From: Chloroflexota bacterium
GTDB lineage: Bacteria; Chloroflexota; Dehalococcoidia; JACQUA01
Length of the DNA stretch: 64,000 bases
NCBI GenBank assembly: GCA_016210565.1
Contig: JACQUA010000074.1
Span: 1-64,000, forward strand
Reading direction: 5' to 3'
The translations under genes and the position numbers were made by a program. Under the pieces are notes generated by a model that saw only the letters and a program-made list of their open reading frames with translations, searched no databases and was not told where the DNA came from. Below, piece after piece: positions 63,767 to 64,000 of the stretch. Numbering within the stretch: position 1 is the first letter of the stretch; every line of letters starts with the position of its first letter.

Positions 63767-64000
63767 GTGCCCAGGCACAACGCAAATCGATCCACGCTTT
63801 GTCGGTCTCTACGGAGATCTGCAATATCCATCGGGCTGGGAATGGCCCTTTTCAGCCTTCTCGTTCAGCCGGTCGTTAAGCTCGTTCCCGCTGCTCCGGC
63901 ATTGGCCGCGGGGGCTATCTATGTTGACCCGGTCGCCGGCAATGACGCCAATTCGGGAATGGTTGGGAATCCCTACCGGACTTTGCAGAAAGCCCTCCAG
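63767..64000 (+). CDS. Secreted beta-helix protein, 5' part (runs off window)
   Basis: Not in the ORF track. GTG 63767 follows AAGGAG by a few bases. The first 78 codons are open to the window end: basic start PRHNANRSTLCRSLRRS, hydrophobic signal core ISIGLGMALFSLLVQPVV, APALAAGA cleavage region, then IYVDPVAGNDANSGMVGNPYRTLQKALQ. The last part is the typical opening of DUF1565/right-handed beta-helix proteins (YV...G.D...G....P..T...A). Likely another secreted polysaccharide-active or binding protein of the cluster. Confidence 0.8.
   Translation, partial: MPRHNANRSTLCRSLRRSAISIGLGMALFSLLVQPVVKLVPAAPALAAGAIYVDPVAGNDANSGMVGNPYRTLQKALQ

Overview
The window is about 64 kb of high-GC bacterial chromosome, with small arrays of the same dispersed intergenic repeats from end to end. 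The gene content (membrane-anchored RNase Y next to YmdB, PlsY, NAD-dependent LigA, two UbiD-family decarboxylases, ferredoxin and flavoprotein genes, many toxin-antitoxin modules) and the repeat-rich style suggest a Gram-positive-like or Chloroflexota (Dehalococcoidia-like) genome, probably assembled from an environment. The taxonomy is inference; there is no rRNA or tRNA gene to anchor it.

Region A (about 0.2-19 kb, all on the + strand) is the most unusual part. It encodes an ESCRT-III/Snf7-like helical protein (240-845) and a Vps4-like AAA ATPase with an N-terminal MIT-like domain (4371-5507). With them are two transmembrane Ser/Thr kinases carrying GOLD or GOLD-like extracytoplasmic domains, two lipoproteins with GOLD domains, an FHA protein, a zinc-ribbon helical protein, two SPFH-like/coiled-coil proteins (one with a C-terminal zinc ribbon) and an HExxxH-motif protein. 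The FHA, zinc-ribbon and SPFH proteins appear to share one C-terminal helical module. I read this as an undescribed, eukaryote-like membrane-remodelling and signalling system. MNT/HEPN and VapBC modules sit inside it, together with the remains of a tandem duplication of vapBC plus the MIT-coding segment.

Region B (19-49 kb) mixes housekeeping and accessory genes: hicBA with an amber-interrupted hicA, a GIY-YIG-like protein, nitroreductase, amidohydrolase, a membrane Fe-S oxidoreductase, plsY, a PHP phosphoesterase, ymdB-rny, pth, ligA, a RelE-type module with a DNA methyltransferase, a stand-alone GOLD lipoprotein, PLP-dependent sulfur amino acid genes (cysK and a MetB/MGL-type enzyme), a flavoprotein-ferredoxin-UbiD group, and hslU without hslV. 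A second toxin-antitoxin cluster follows (another hicA broken by TAG, a possible nuclease, an XRE regulator, DUF433/DUF5615).

Region C (48-64 kb) holds a dienelactone hydrolase, a CHRD protein, a second UbiD, an alcohol dehydrogenase plus cyclase pair, and then a spread-out sugar cluster: phosphoglucose/phosphomannose isomerase, processive GT2 glycosyltransferase, nucleotide-sugar dehydrogenase, NDP-sugar pyrophosphorylase, an AlgG-like right-handed beta-helix protein, phosphomannomutase, and the start of a second beta-helix protein. Together these could make and modify an alginate-like polyuronate.
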